Shown here one piece after another: positions 1 to 8,607 of a stretch of 64,000 nucleotides of DNA. The first letter of the stretch is position 1. Each line of letters starts with the position of its first letter. Origin of the DNA: Pseudomonadota bacterium (GTDB taxonomy: Bacteria; Pseudomonadota; Alphaproteobacteria; SHVZ01); assembly GCA_016195085.1 (NCBI GenBank), contig JACQAG010000006.1, forward strand, positions 1-64,000, read 5' to 3'. The notes under the pieces were generated by a model that had not been told where the DNA came from, searched no databases, and worked only from the letters and a program-made list of their open reading frames with translations. The translations under genes and the position numbers were made by a program.

Positions 1-272
1 GAAAAGCGTAGCATAGCTACGGTTGAGGTCCGCGACGGTCCGACGAGGGTAGGAACCCTCGTGGACGGGCGACCCGCGCGGCGCGACCCGAAGGGATGGG
101 CTCCTGCGGTCACATGCCGCGTCAAGCCGCTCGCCAGGGGAGGCTTGAGGAGGGGGTGGTCCCCACCCCCTCCCAAATCCCACCCCCAGTGCTGGGCATC
201 GCTCTTCGCAGCTTTCCTCGCCTGTGACCGCATGAGTCCCATCGCTGCCCCGATCCTTGTGAGAAATAGGCG
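1..272. other. Intergenic region with GC-rich hairpins
   Basis: No convincing gene is seen here. The stretch holds several inverted repeats: a 6-bp hairpin near 7-21, an 8-bp hairpin with arms 43-50 and 55-62, and a perfect 11-bp hairpin at 149-173. An open frame at 61-276 has the proline/arginine-rich composition of GC-rich noncoding DNA and no recognisable domain. The region lies downstream of the oxidoreductase gene that ends at 273 on the minus strand. The hairpins could help end that transcript, but none has a clear U-tract. Confidence 0.6.
149..173. repeat. Short GC-rich palindromic repeat, copy 1
   Basis: The arms GGAGGGGGTGG (149-159) and CCACCCCCTCC (163-173) are perfectly complementary around a 3-nt loop. 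A nearly identical element lies at 37609-37633, with one stem change and a different loop. The flank CTCCCAAATCCCACCC (170-185) recurs with one change at 12598-12613. Recurrence of the same short hairpin in separate intergenic regions is what REP-like elements show. The class name is an inference. Confidence 0.6.
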
Positions 273-1379
273 CTAGCCGACCTTGCGCTCGGGGACCCGC
301 GTGTCGCGCGGCACGGCCGGGTTGGCGCGCAGATATTGCGGGGGGTGGTAGGCCTCGGCTCCGAGCTCGGCCGCCGCTTCCCAGGCCCAATGGGGATTGC
401 GCAGCATGGCCCGGGCCAGGGCGACGAAGTCCGCCTGGCCGGAGGCGATGATCGCCTCCGCTTGCCGGGGCTCGGTGATGAGCCCCACTGCCATGGCGAC
501 GATGCCGGTCTCGCGCCGCACCCGCTCGGCGAAGGGAACCTGATATCCCGGAGCGAGCGGCACCTTCTGGTCGGGCGATTGGGCGCCGCCCGACATGTCG
601 ACGAAATCGCAGCCGCGACGCTTGAGCTCGCCCACGAAGGTCACGGCATCCTCGATCGTCCAACCGTCCTCGACATAGTCGCTGCCGTTGAGGCGCATGC
701 CGAGGGGGCGGTCCGCCGGCCAGACCTTGCGCACGGAATCGAAGATCTCCAGGGGAAAGCGCATGCGGTTGGCGAGGCCGCCGCCATAGGAGTCGGTGCG
801 CTTGTTGGCGATCGGCGACAGGAACTCGCTGATGAGGTAGCCATGGGCGCCGTGCAGCTCGATCACGTCGAAGCCGAGCCGCAGCGACCGTTCAGTGGCG
901 GCAACGAAGTCGCTTTTCACCTTCGCCATGCCCGTCGCGTCGAGGGCTACCGGCGTGGGCCATTCGTTCTTGAAGGGAACCGCCGAGGGCGCCACGGTCT
1001 GCCAACCCTGCGGTGGCGCAAGCGACACACCGCCCTGCCAAGGCGGTGCCGTCGAAGCCTTGCGGCCGGCATGGGCGAGCTGGATGCCGATGAGGCCGGC
1101 GCCGTGCCGGCGGAAGAAACGCAGCGCGGGAACCAATGCCCGCTCATTCGCCTCGGAATAGAGGCCGAGGCAGGCCGGCGTGATCCGGCCTTCGGGACTG
1201 ACGGCGGTCGCCTCGGTGAAAACGATGCCTGGGCCGCCGGTGGCGAATTGGCCGAGATGCATGACATGCCAGTCGGTGGCGCTGCCATCGATCGCGGAGT
1301 ATTGGCACATGGGCGAAACCACGATGCGGTTGGGCGCGGTCCTCCCACGCAAGCTCAAGGGATCGAAGAGGTGCGCCAT
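273..1379 (-). CDS. NADH:flavin oxidoreductase, old yellow enzyme family (YqjM-like)
   Basis: This is a 368-residue FMN-dependent ene-reductase of the old yellow enzyme family, which usually reduces activated C=C bonds with NAD(P)H. The N-terminus (MAHLFDPLSLRG, then RIVVSPMCQYS) is typical of the YqjM/xenobiotic reductase branch, with the diagnostic cysteine at residue 25. The substrate-binding stretch ELHGAHGYL, followed by FLSP and an NxRTDxYGG-type motif, is also present. The ATG at 1377-1379 is chosen because the family begins there, although the frame stays open much further upstream. The gene sits 29 nt downstream of an acetamidase/formamidase gene on the same strand and may share its transcript. 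The natural substrate cannot be told. Confidence 0.93.
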   Translation of the reverse strand: MAHLFDPLSLRGRTAPNRIVVSPMCQYSAIDGSATDWHVMHLGQFATGGPGIVFTEATAVSPEGRITPACLGLYSEANERALVPALRFFRRHGAGLIGIQLAHAGRKASTAPPWQGGVSLAPPQGWQTVAPSAVPFKNEWPTPVALDATGMAKVKSDFVAATERSLRLGFDVIELHGAHGYLISEFLSPIANKRTDSYGGGLANRMRFPLEIFDSVRKVWPADRPLGMRLNGSDYVEDGWTIEDAVTFVGELKRRGCDFVDMSGGAQSPDQKVPLAPGYQVPFAERVRRETGIVAMAVGLITEPRQAEAIIASGQADFVALARAMLRNPHWAWEAAAELGAEAYHPPQYLRANPAVPRDTRVPERKVG

Positions 1380-1408
1380 TCGGAACTCCCGGTAACGATG
1401 ATCGAAGG

Positions 1409-2347
1409 TCAGGCGAGGAGCGACTTCGCCAGCATGCCATGCACGCCCTTGTTGCCGTCGACGAGCTGGGTCACCCGGAAATCGACGGCCAGGCTGCACA
1501 GCGTATAAGCATCCTCCGCCGACACGTTCACCCGCTCGCAAATGAACTTGATCATCTCGCGAAGCGCCTGCTTGGCGGCATCGTCGAGATCGGGGTCGAG
1601 CCCCATGGTTATGTAGTGCGTCGGCGTCTCCGCGCGCGGGAAGAGGAGACGCAGATCCTTCCGCAAGATGAGCTCGAAGGTGCCCGATACCGCCGTCTCC
1701 AGCGCAGTCACGCAGACTTCGCCGTCGCCCTGCACGGCATGGCCGTCCCCGGCCGAGAACAGCGCCCCTTCGGTCCACACCGGCAGGAACAAGGTGGCGC
1801 CGGCGCCCAGCTCCTTGTTGTCGAGATTGCCGCCATGCTGGCGCGGCACGATGGTATCGATGGCGCCGAAATTCGCCGGCGGTGCCACGCCCATGACGCC
1901 GCAGAAGGGCTTCAACGGAATGCGCATGCCCCACGGCATCTGGGCGTGCATGGTCTTGCGGTCGAGAGGGATGTGCATGAGGCGGCGATAGGGAAAGTCT
2001 TCGGGAATGGTGCCCTTCGTCGGGCCGAACGCGTTCCAGCCCCAATCTTGCCTGAGCGCCACATCGAGGATGCGAATCTCGAGGGTATCGCCGGGCATGG
2101 CGCCATTGACGCGAACCGGACCCGTCAGGATATGCCCGCCAGGGCCCATCTTGACCTTGGCGTGGATCTGGCGGTGCTCCGGCAAGACTTCCATGGGCGG
2201 CGGCGGCAGCGTTTCCGGTCCGCCGGAGACGCAGTGCAAGGTTACCCGATCGCCGGACTCGACACTGAGCACCGGCGGCAGGGACGCCGAGAACACGCCC
2301 CAATGCACCGTCTCGGGCGAGGCGGGGATTTCGTGATGTCTGGCCAT
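1409..2347 (-). CDS. Acetamidase/formamidase family protein
   Basis: The 312-residue product matches the FmdA/AmdA family, which hydrolyses short amides such as formamide or acetamide to ammonia and the acid. Family features seen are the start region with TVHWGVFS, the GPGGHILTGPV and NGAMPGDTLEI stretches, and the central PRQHGGNLDNKEL segment followed by LFLPV. The C-terminal half has the usual ...ALETAVSGTFELILRKD pattern. The length is within the short bacterial branch of the family. The gene is upstream of the old-yellow-enzyme gene with a 29-nt gap. The real amide substrate is unknown; some members act on other amides. It is divergent from the MFS gene at 6513, with a foreign-looking cassette lying in between. 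Confidence 0.9.
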   Translation of the reverse strand: MARHHEIPASPETVHWGVFSASLPPVLSVESGDRVTLHCVSGGPETLPPPPMEVLPEHRQIHAKVKMGPGGHILTGPVRVNGAMPGDTLEIRILDVALRQDWGWNAFGPTKGTIPEDFPYRRLMHIPLDRKTMHAQMPWGMRIPLKPFCGVMGVAPPANFGAIDTIVPRQHGGNLDNKELGAGATLFLPVWTEGALFSAGDGHAVQGDGEVCVTALETAVSGTFELILRKDLRLLFPRAETPTHYITMGLDPDLDDAAKQALREMIKFICERVNVSAEDAYTLCSLAVDFRVTQLVDGNKGVHGMLAKSLLA

Positions 2348-2457
2348 GGAATCCTCGAGCGGGCGGGCGGGCGGCCTATCTTATGGCAGATGCGAGCACA
2401 GCCATATAAGAAGATTTCAGTTAGGATCAGCCTCCGTCTGCCTCACGTCACCTGACC

Positions 2458-4938
2458 TCACGCAGATCGTTTTGGCTGCTTCTTGAGTGGAACGGTCTCA
2501 GAGTAGAGCTTTGCGCTACTATCCTGGCCAGATGCAAGATCGATTGGGAGTTCCAACTGTTCGGACTGCTCCAACAATTGAACTTCAATCCTATCGCTCT
2601 TGAGCTTGATCGACAGTCGGACACCCGAGTCCTCGAATGTCAACAATCGGGGCTGATCAAGCTCCATGAAGCCGAAAAATGAAAATGGAATTTCGTAAGA
2701 GCTGCCAGAAATCCTTCGCGCGAGGACATGTGCAATCGGTCTGTCCGATTCCGGTATTGCGGCCCTATCTCGGCCTAGGATTCCTGTCTGAAGAAGGACA
2801 ATCCCCTTTTCGAAGCCTCCGGCCTTGGCTCTCTTCCTATTAGCGGCCTCTACAACTTCATCAATGGAAACGCCTTCGAGATTAGCCCAGGCACGCACAA
2901 CTTCGTAGAGATCCGCCAGCTCTAAGGTCTTTTCCACACGGCCATCCGCACCACGGACTTCCATAGCTTCTTCGATTAGCTTGCCTGTCAAATAACCTTT
3001 GAGAAACTCATTCGGGACAGCTCGCGTGATTTCCGCTTCGCGACGTTGTGCGATTCGTCCAGGTATCTTGTCCCGAATGAGTTTGCCAAAGATGGTGCTT
3101 TGCCGAACCCTTGAATGCTCTTTCTCTCCACGAGTCACGACTGCGCAACCCGTCCGCCTGAGTTGGTAATATGCGTGAGCAAGAGTTGAGCCGGCCAATA
3201 TCACCGGCACTCCGTGCTCACCAGCGGCACGACCAACAGCTTCAATGAAACCCATGTCACGCAACAGATTCAGGTTTGGCCGAAGTTCAACAGCTTGCCT
3301 CCATCTCGAACCGCGGAAATTCTTAAACGCAGTTAGGTTATTCCAATCGGATATGGTCAGAAGCTGATAATTGGCTCTATCGACATTCCTCTCAATGTCG
3401 TGCGCTTTCGTCCAGTACCACGGGATATTGAAGCGCGTTCCGTGACGATCTACGCACCCCACGAACCACATGACATGGCACGCACCCCCAATGCGTTCGG
3501 CGATGGCGGCTGTTCTTGTCGCAAGTTCGACAGCTTCTCGCCTTCCGATGCTTAGGGCACGGGCAAGTTCGTTCTTAACCCGCTCGTACTTCCACACACC
3601 GTCCGCTCCCGGAACCAAAATGTTCGATTTGTACTCCGGGTAATCCGTCGCAAGTTCTGTGCGGACGTGGATTTCCCAAATATCGTAGGGACAATATTGC
3701 AATGCGTCAGGGAGGCCCCACAGGCTGTGAACTTCAACAATTGGGCTTTGAGGGTCGGCACGAACCCAAGCGCTCGCTCGCGCGGCAATAAACCGGTGCG
3801 CCACGAATGCAAGGCCATCCAGATCTGATCCCGCGCACTCGAAAGCCTTTAGTGTACCAAGGCACCATGCGGCGGCGGCCTTGGGCTGGAGGCATTCAGT
3901 TCGTGGTAAGTTTGGAGGCTTATCTCCGGCACGAACACTCGTCCTTACAACTATGTTGTCCGGGCCGATGAGCGTCGCAAAGTCATGCTCCAATCGTTTC
4001 GCTACTCCCTGACCCGCGCTAACCAAGTCAGAAAGGGCAACAAAGAAAAGAACTGGTTTGTGGGATGCTTCTGGTTCCCAAAGCTCATCAAGAACCTTCA
4101 GCTTGTCCCAATGCTGTAGCGACTGCCCTTCTGCACGTGCTAGAAATGCACCCCTTGTGGCGCTTGGGCTGTGCGCCGCGGCAATCGGAATCTGAAACGG
4201 GTTGATACCCCAAGCGTCCTCGTCTTCTTCGTCAATTTGAACAAGATGAACGCGTTTGCTTTCCGCGATCCACTCGCAGTTAATCCGCCGTTGACGGCCA
4301 CGCAACAGAACGTTGTTAAGCCAGGCGCCGATCGATCCGAACAGCCGCTCTCGAGACAGACCTGTCCTAATCTGTAGTTCGGTGCTCGCCCACGCGGCCT
4401 CATCCCTTTGTGTGTTGAATCGAGTACGAAACGTTGTTCCGTCCGAATTTTCCGTACTAAGTTCCCATTGATCGCGCGTTTTTGAGATACGAAACAGATT
4501 CCCAAACTCTCCACGTGACTGGGCTTTGACGTAACGCTGAATAACTAGAGCTGTTGGTTTTCCAGAGGCCGAAGCCAGCACTTCGGCAGCCGCATCATGG
4601 AGTTTGGCCTTGAAGGCTTTGCCAATTGCGTTAACGATCACGCTTTGGTATCTACCGCGATCCCAAATGCTTTCTCCGAGAACACTCGAACGGACTATGA
4701 GGCCGCTGGAGGCCGCCATCAAACGTGCGCGGGCGATGAATGCCTTCCCCAGAGCAAGATGTTTCCAATTTTCGCTATGTGTCAGGACTGAAGCTGGCAC
4801 TAGCACAAAGGGTGGCGTCCATAGCCTCGGTAACGTTGCGAGCAACGCACCCTTGGGCCCAAATGAAACCTTATAGGAAGCCGCGTCAGACCAATCAAAT
4901 GGTGGGCCGTCTTCGGAAAAAAGAATTTCCTCGGTCAT
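2458..4938 (-). CDS. PEP-synthase-like / MazG-like NTP pyrophosphatase fusion protein
   Basis: This 826-residue protein is a mosaic. Residues about 40-240 resemble the nucleotide-binding domain of PEP synthase/PPDK (VRSSVLGES at 82-90, IQRYVKA near 133, CEWIAESKRVHLVQID at 221-236). Residues about 328-425 look like a second, weaker copy (VVRTSV at 330-335, HRFIAA at 381). Residues 576-601 resemble the phosphohistidine swivel segment, with a candidate acceptor H588 in GSTLAHAYYQLRRTG. Residues 619-715 match the MazG-like NTP pyrophosphatase family (KLIRDKIP; E656, E657, E660, then E673 and D676 in the EExxE...ExxD pattern; KAGGFEKGI at the end). The last 110 residues are unrecognised. Its ATG overlaps the preceding stop by 4 nt (ATGA). 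Base composition is more AT-rich than the neighbours. Role unknown; a nucleotide-sensing defence or stress function is inferred. Confidence 0.82.
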   Translation of the reverse strand: MTEEILFSEDGPPFDWSDAASYKVSFGPKGALLATLPRLWTPPFVLVPASVLTHSENWKHLALGKAFIARARLMAASSGLIVRSSVLGESIWDRGRYQSVIVNAIGKAFKAKLHDAAAEVLASASGKPTALVIQRYVKAQSRGEFGNLFRISKTRDQWELSTENSDGTTFRTRFNTQRDEAAWASTELQIRTGLSRERLFGSIGAWLNNVLLRGRQRRINCEWIAESKRVHLVQIDEEDEDAWGINPFQIPIAAAHSPSATRGAFLARAEGQSLQHWDKLKVLDELWEPEASHKPVLFFVALSDLVSAGQGVAKRLEHDFATLIGPDNIVVRTSVRAGDKPPNLPRTECLQPKAAAAWCLGTLKAFECAGSDLDGLAFVAHRFIAARASAWVRADPQSPIVEVHSLWGLPDALQYCPYDIWEIHVRTELATDYPEYKSNILVPGADGVWKYERVKNELARALSIGRREAVELATRTAAIAERIGGACHVMWFVGCVDRHGTRFNIPWYWTKAHDIERNVDRANYQLLTISDWNNLTAFKNFRGSRWRQAVELRPNLNLLRDMGFIEAVGRAAGEHGVPVILAGSTLAHAYYQLRRTGCAVVTRGEKEHSRVRQSTIFGKLIRDKIPGRIAQRREAEITRAVPNEFLKGYLTGKLIEEAMEVRGADGRVEKTLELADLYEVVRAWANLEGVSIDEVVEAANRKRAKAGGFEKGIVLLQTGILGRDRAAIPESDRPIAHVLARRISGSSYEIPFSFFGFMELDQPRLLTFEDSGVRLSIKLKSDRIEVQLLEQSEQLELPIDLASGQDSSAKLYSETVPLKKQPKRSA

Positions 4939-5615
4939 TTCTTTTCAAGTGTGCCAAACACCGCATTCGCTACATTGGAAAGTAGACCGCTGACACCATC
5001 AGAAAAATAGCCGATCAAGAAAGCAATTGCGGCAGATATCGCGAGAGGCCGTAACCGCTCTGTGGCCTGCCCACCACCAATCAACCCTGCATCAAATAGA
5101 GTCAATACCGCGCAGGCATAGACACCCCCGAGCAGTGGAACGAGCAAACGCCAATACCGTCGGTCCAGATGCCATTTCCCCCACGCTACCGCATGTACGA
5201 GCCATTTGATCGAGAACGTAATACCTCCCACCCCTCCAGCGAAGAAGATCGCCAGTATGCGAAAATCGAAGGTCAGAACTAGGGCTGAGCTTCCCATCGC
5301 GTTCGCAGCCGCAGGCATTGGCTGTTGGCTACTAAACCAAGACAAAGGCACCGGGACACGTTGGTCTCCGAAGGCCAAGAAAAGCCCACACAACACCAAA
5401 AAAAGCAGTAGCTCAACGACTAGAAACGAAGCCTCACAGTTTATTCCGCGTCGTGCTTGCCAAGGATATTTGCTGCCCCACTCCCAGCGTCCACGATCAT
5501 CCGTGTATTGGCTCTTCGGAGCACCCGGCACAGCAAATTGATCCGGCGGCGAAGAGGGGGAAGCCGGCGTGGGCGCGCTGGCTGCGTCCTCCTGGGCGTG
5601 GGGAGTCTTGTTCAC
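4935..5615 (-). CDS. Four-helix membrane protein of the HIT/PEP-MazG cassette
   Basis: The product has 226 residues if it starts at the GTG that overlaps the stop of the upstream HIT gene by 4 nt (GTGA). A TTG three codons earlier is also open. A polar, proline-rich N-terminal tail of about 55 residues is followed by four hydrophobic segments (starting SFLVVELLLFLV, ILAIFFAGGVGG, LLVPLLGGVYAC and AISAAIAFLIGYF). A glycine-rich motif, GYFSDGVSGLL, sits near the C-terminus. No enzymatic motif is seen and the family is not recognised. It is the middle gene of a tight three-gene unit. In such a setting it could be a membrane effector or an anchor, but this is inference only. Confidence 0.75.
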   Translation of the reverse strand: MNKTPHAQEDAASAPTPASPSSPPDQFAVPGAPKSQYTDDRGRWEWGSKYPWQARRGINCEASFLVVELLLFLVLCGLFLAFGDQRVPVPLSWFSSQQPMPAAANAMGSSALVLTFDFRILAIFFAGGVGGITFSIKWLVHAVAWGKWHLDRRYWRLLVPLLGGVYACAVLTLFDAGLIGGGQATERLRPLAISAAIAFLIGYFSDGVSGLLSNVANAVFGTLEKK

Positions 5616-6295
5616 CTGTGACAAGCGATTCGAGACTGATCGCGAAAGTTGGTGAGGGTCTTACGAATGTTGTCGATATACGGATACGCCTTGTAATCCC
5701 AGGTATGTGGCTGCTCTATAAGTTCGGCTACTACGCGGCGAAAGAATTGTGATCCGACGCAATCAACGTCCACTGCCAAAACAGCACGATCAGTCGATGC
5801 TGCCACAAGGTAGGATGTCTCCGGTCGAACATTTCGATACATGTCCGCGATCGGCGACTCGCTCCACGATAAGTCCGTCGCACGGGTCGCAGCGGATACG
5901 AAATCATCGAATACGAAGGGCGCATCAACGATCAAATGGAGATGAGCGTGATCGGCGCCACAAGACACCGGTGAATTCCCGTCAACTGGACCGTGCTCAA
6001 ACCAAAGCGCCTGGTTGCGATCAATGCCCAACTCAACAAGCACCTTGCTCATAAGCTGATGCGGCTCGATACCCGTCTCGGCGCGCCACTGAAGAAAATT
6101 TACGGAAGGGATGCGCGGTACGACGAGAAGCCAATTGGGAAGAATCGACCCCAACGTCGGCGCGACGACGCAGCCGTCGATGGCACAGAGAACCTCGTCA
6201 TATAGAGGCCGTGCGCACGAGCTTCCAAATAGCAGGCTGGCAAAACGACCAAAGCGTGCTTCCCCCTCCAGCCTTCGATAGACAGGTTCTTCCAC
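5612..6295 (-). CDS. HIT-domain (histidine triad) nucleotide-binding protein
   Basis: The product (227 residues from the GTG at 6295) carries the histidine triad HAHLHL preceded by CGAD. This is the active site of HIT-family nucleotide hydrolases and transferases, where the middle histidine usually attacks a phosphate. A preceding FEHGP stretch and a PNWLLVVPR strand fit the fold. The GTG is preferred because GGAG lies 8 nt upstream. The frame also extends to a TTG at 6430 with no good ribosome-binding site, and no ATG is available. Its stop overlaps the next gene. It heads the cassette that continues with the membrane protein and the PEP-synthase-like/MazG-like fusion. Substrate unknown. Confidence 0.8.
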   Translation of the reverse strand: MEEPVYRRLEGEARFGRFASLLFGSSCARPLYDEVLCAIDGCVVAPTLGSILPNWLLVVPRIPSVNFLQWRAETGIEPHQLMSKVLVELGIDRNQALWFEHGPVDGNSPVSCGADHAHLHLIVDAPFVFDDFVSAATRATDLSWSESPIADMYRNVRPETSYLVAASTDRAVLAVDVDCVGSQFFRRVVAELIEQPHTWDYKAYPYIDNIRKTLTNFRDQSRIACHR

Positions 6296-6512
6296 GATGC
6301 GTCTCCGATCTTTCCTTTTGTTGGAACAAATTATCACCAGTTGGCGGGGAAATCGAGAGACGCGAAGTCGTTGGGCAGTGGCTGTTTTTGTGTGGCTGAC
6401 AGGCCGATGCAGCTCCCGATCGCGTGTCAACGAGACATGCTACAGGCTGTAGTACCTTAGGGATTCCTGCATTACGATATCCGCGCGATCCCATGGGGAG
6501 CCGAAGCCGCCG

Positions 6513-7724
6513 ATGACCGATCTCGCCGTTCCGTCCTTGCGCTCGCGCCAGATCCAGGTGCCGGTCTTCCTGGTGAGCCTGGGGCATGGCGCCACCCATT
6601 GGATCGCCGCCACCTTCTATCTGCTGCTGCCGTTCATCACCCGGGATTTCGGGCTCAGCTACGCCGAGGCAGGCTTCATCGTCACCTGCTTCTACATCGG
6701 CTCGGTGGCCGCGAACTTTCCGAGCGGCGCCGTGGTCGACCTGACGGGACGGCGAATCCTGTTCCAGATCGTAGCGCTCATCGGCGGCAGCATCGGCCTG
6801 GTCGGCGTCGGGCTGGCACCGCAATACTGGCTGATCGCGGCCTCGGTCACCGTGATCGGCGCCACCAACATGCTCTGGCACCCGCCGGCGATTGCCTTCC
6901 TCTCCGGCCACCTGCCGAAGAACAAGGGCTATGCCTTGTCCGTGCACGCGCTCGGGGCCAATCTCGGCGATGCGATGGCGCCTTTGGTCGCCGGCTGGCT
7001 CTTGCTCAGCGTGAGCTGGCGGGCGACCGCAGGTTTGAACGCGATCTCAGGGATCGTCTGTGCCGTGCTCTTGCTGGCGGTGCTCGGCCGCAGCGATCTG
7101 GGACAGCGCCGACACGTCGCTGTGATGGATCCCAGCGCCTATCTTGCCGGCTTCGTCCGCGCCTTCAAGGCTCGGGCGGTGTGGACCCTCTGCCTCATGG
7201 CCGGGTTCCGCACCATGACCCAGGGCGGGCTGCTGGTGTTCCTGCCCCTTTATATCGCCAACGACCTCAAGCTCAATCCGTTCTGGATCGGCGTCACGCT
7301 GATGATGCTGCAGGTCGGCGGCATGATCGCCACTCCCTTGGCCGGCACCTTGTCCGATCGCATCGGCAGGCGACCGATCGTGCTCGCCGGCATGATGGGA
7401 ACGACGGTGCTGGTGGTGGCGCTTGCCTTCATCGGCAGCGGCGTCTTCTTCACCATCTCCGTTTCCGTCCTCGGGTTCTGCATGTATGCGATGCGGCCAG
7501 TGATCCATAGCTGGCTCATGGACCGCTCGCCGCCGGAGCTGGCCGCGACCATGACCAGCGCCATGTTCGGCACACAGTCGGTCTTGTCGGCGTTGATGCC
7601 GGTGGTCGGCGGCATGATCGCCGATGCTTATGGGCTGGTCGTGGTGTTCTACTTCCTGGCGGCAACCGTACTCATCGCCAATGCGCTCGCCTTCTTCGTG
7701 CCGAAGAGCGAGACGGTCGACTAG
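6513..7724 (+). CDS. MFS transporter
   Basis: The 403-residue protein has about 12 hydrophobic helices in the arrangement of the major facilitator superfamily. The loop between helices 2 and 3 carries GAVVDLTGRRILF, a variant of the family's conserved GxxxDRxGRR motif. Its equivalent in the second half is LAGTLSDRIGRRPIV. It should be an inner-membrane secondary transporter, probably proton-coupled. The ATG follows GGGGAG at 6495-6500. It is divergent from the cassette at 2458-6295 and 24 nt before the phosphatase gene. The substrate cannot be predicted. Confidence 0.9.
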   Translation: MTDLAVPSLRSRQIQVPVFLVSLGHGATHWIAATFYLLLPFITRDFGLSYAEAGFIVTCFYIGSVAANFPSGAVVDLTGRRILFQIVALIGGSIGLVGVGLAPQYWLIAASVTVIGATNMLWHPPAIAFLSGHLPKNKGYALSVHALGANLGDAMAPLVAGWLLLSVSWRATAGLNAISGIVCAVLLLAVLGRSDLGQRRHVAVMDPSAYLAGFVRAFKARAVWTLCLMAGFRTMTQGGLLVFLPLYIANDLKLNPFWIGVTLMMLQVGGMIATPLAGTLSDRIGRRPIVLAGMMGTTVLVVALAFIGSGVFFTISVSVLGFCMYAMRPVIHSWLMDRSPPELAATMTSAMFGTQSVLSALMPVVGGMIADAYGLVVVFYFLAATVLIANALAFFVPKSETVD

Positions 7725-7748
7725 TCTCGCCATAGCAAGCTCAGGATC

Positions 7749-8594
7749 ATGATGGACCGCAACGCTGCGCTCGAGGTCTCGGAATGGCGATCGGCGCGGT
7801 TCGACGTCGAGGGCGAAAGCATCTTTGCCGTCGGCGACGTCCATGGATGCGCCCGAGAGCTGCAGATGCTGCTCGCGACCATCGCCGCCACGGCCACTCC
7901 GGGCGCCAGCCGGCGACGCCTCGTCTATCTCGGCGACATGATCGATCGCGGCCCGGAAAATCTCGAGGTGCTGCGCCTTTGGGCCGAGGGCGAGGCTTGC
8001 CGCGGGGTCGATCGCATCGACCGGATTATGGGAAATCACGAGCAGCTCCTGCTGCTCACGACCTCCGACGGTCCGCACGCGCGGAAGGCAGAGGCCATGT
8101 GGCTGAGCGAGCGGATGGGTGGTGAGCGGGTGCTGGAGGAGATGCGGGCGAGCTCCGGCGATGCGAATGCCCGCCCGAGCCTGGCGCTTCTTACCGACGT
8201 GCTCGGCCAGGACGTCGTCGGTCACCTCCATGGAATGCGCTCGCATAGTGCCGTCGGCAACGCGCTATTCGTCCATGGCGGCCTTGATCCGAAGGTCGAG
8301 CCCGAAGAGTTTCTATCGCGTCCCTGGACGTCGTTCACCGACGCAGCGTGGGCCTGGATCATGCAGGGTTTTCTCGACTGGCAAGGCGGCTTCGGCGGCC
8401 GGATCGTGGTTCACGGTCACACGCCGCCCGCCAAGCACCGTGCATTGACAGGCCAGGAGGATCCGCACCTGCTCATGTTCGATCGCCTCGGCCTTGATGG
8501 GGGCAGCGCGCTCACGAGCATCGTCGCCGGCGCGCAGATTGAGGACGGGCGCTATCGGGTCATGCGCGCCGGGACCCCAAGGCGGCCCGACTGA
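7749..8594 (+). CDS. Metallophosphoesterase, bacterial PPP-type serine/threonine phosphatase family
   Basis: The 281-residue protein shows the signature set of PPP-family phosphatases: GDVHG at 29-33, GDMIDRGP at 62-69, GNHEQ at 95-99, and a late VVHGHTP. These residues bind two metal ions. Bacterial members dephosphorylate proteins, and the related ApaH group cleaves diadenosine tetraphosphate. Length and motif spacing suit either. There are two adjacent ATG codons (7749 and 7752), so the start is uncertain by one residue. It lies 24 nt after the MFS gene on the same strand and may be co-transcribed. Confidence 0.9.
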   Translation: MMDRNAALEVSEWRSARFDVEGESIFAVGDVHGCARELQMLLATIAATATPGASRRRLVYLGDMIDRGPENLEVLRLWAEGEACRGVDRIDRIMGNHEQLLLLTTSDGPHARKAEAMWLSERMGGERVLEEMRASSGDANARPSLALLTDVLGQDVVGHLHGMRSHSAVGNALFVHGGLDPKVEPEEFLSRPWTSFTDAAWAWIMQGFLDWQGGFGGRIVVHGHTPPAKHRALTGQEDPHLLMFDRLGLDGGSALTSIVAGAQIEDGRYRVMRAGTPRRPD

Positions 8595-8607
8595 ACCGAA
8601 TGCCGCA

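Noticed and set aside
61-276. Open frame in the left intergenic region
   Set aside because: Arg/Pro-rich composition, hairpins inside it, no ribosome-binding site and no domain.
1380-2303. Open frame extending the old-yellow-enzyme gene far upstream
   Set aside because: The extension is out of frame with the amidase gene it overlaps and has no family similarity; the family starts at 1379.
2348-6512. Search for direct repeats or attachment sites flanking the cassette
   Set aside because: The composition shift suggests transfer, but I found no clear flanking repeat, tRNA or integrase at either edge.
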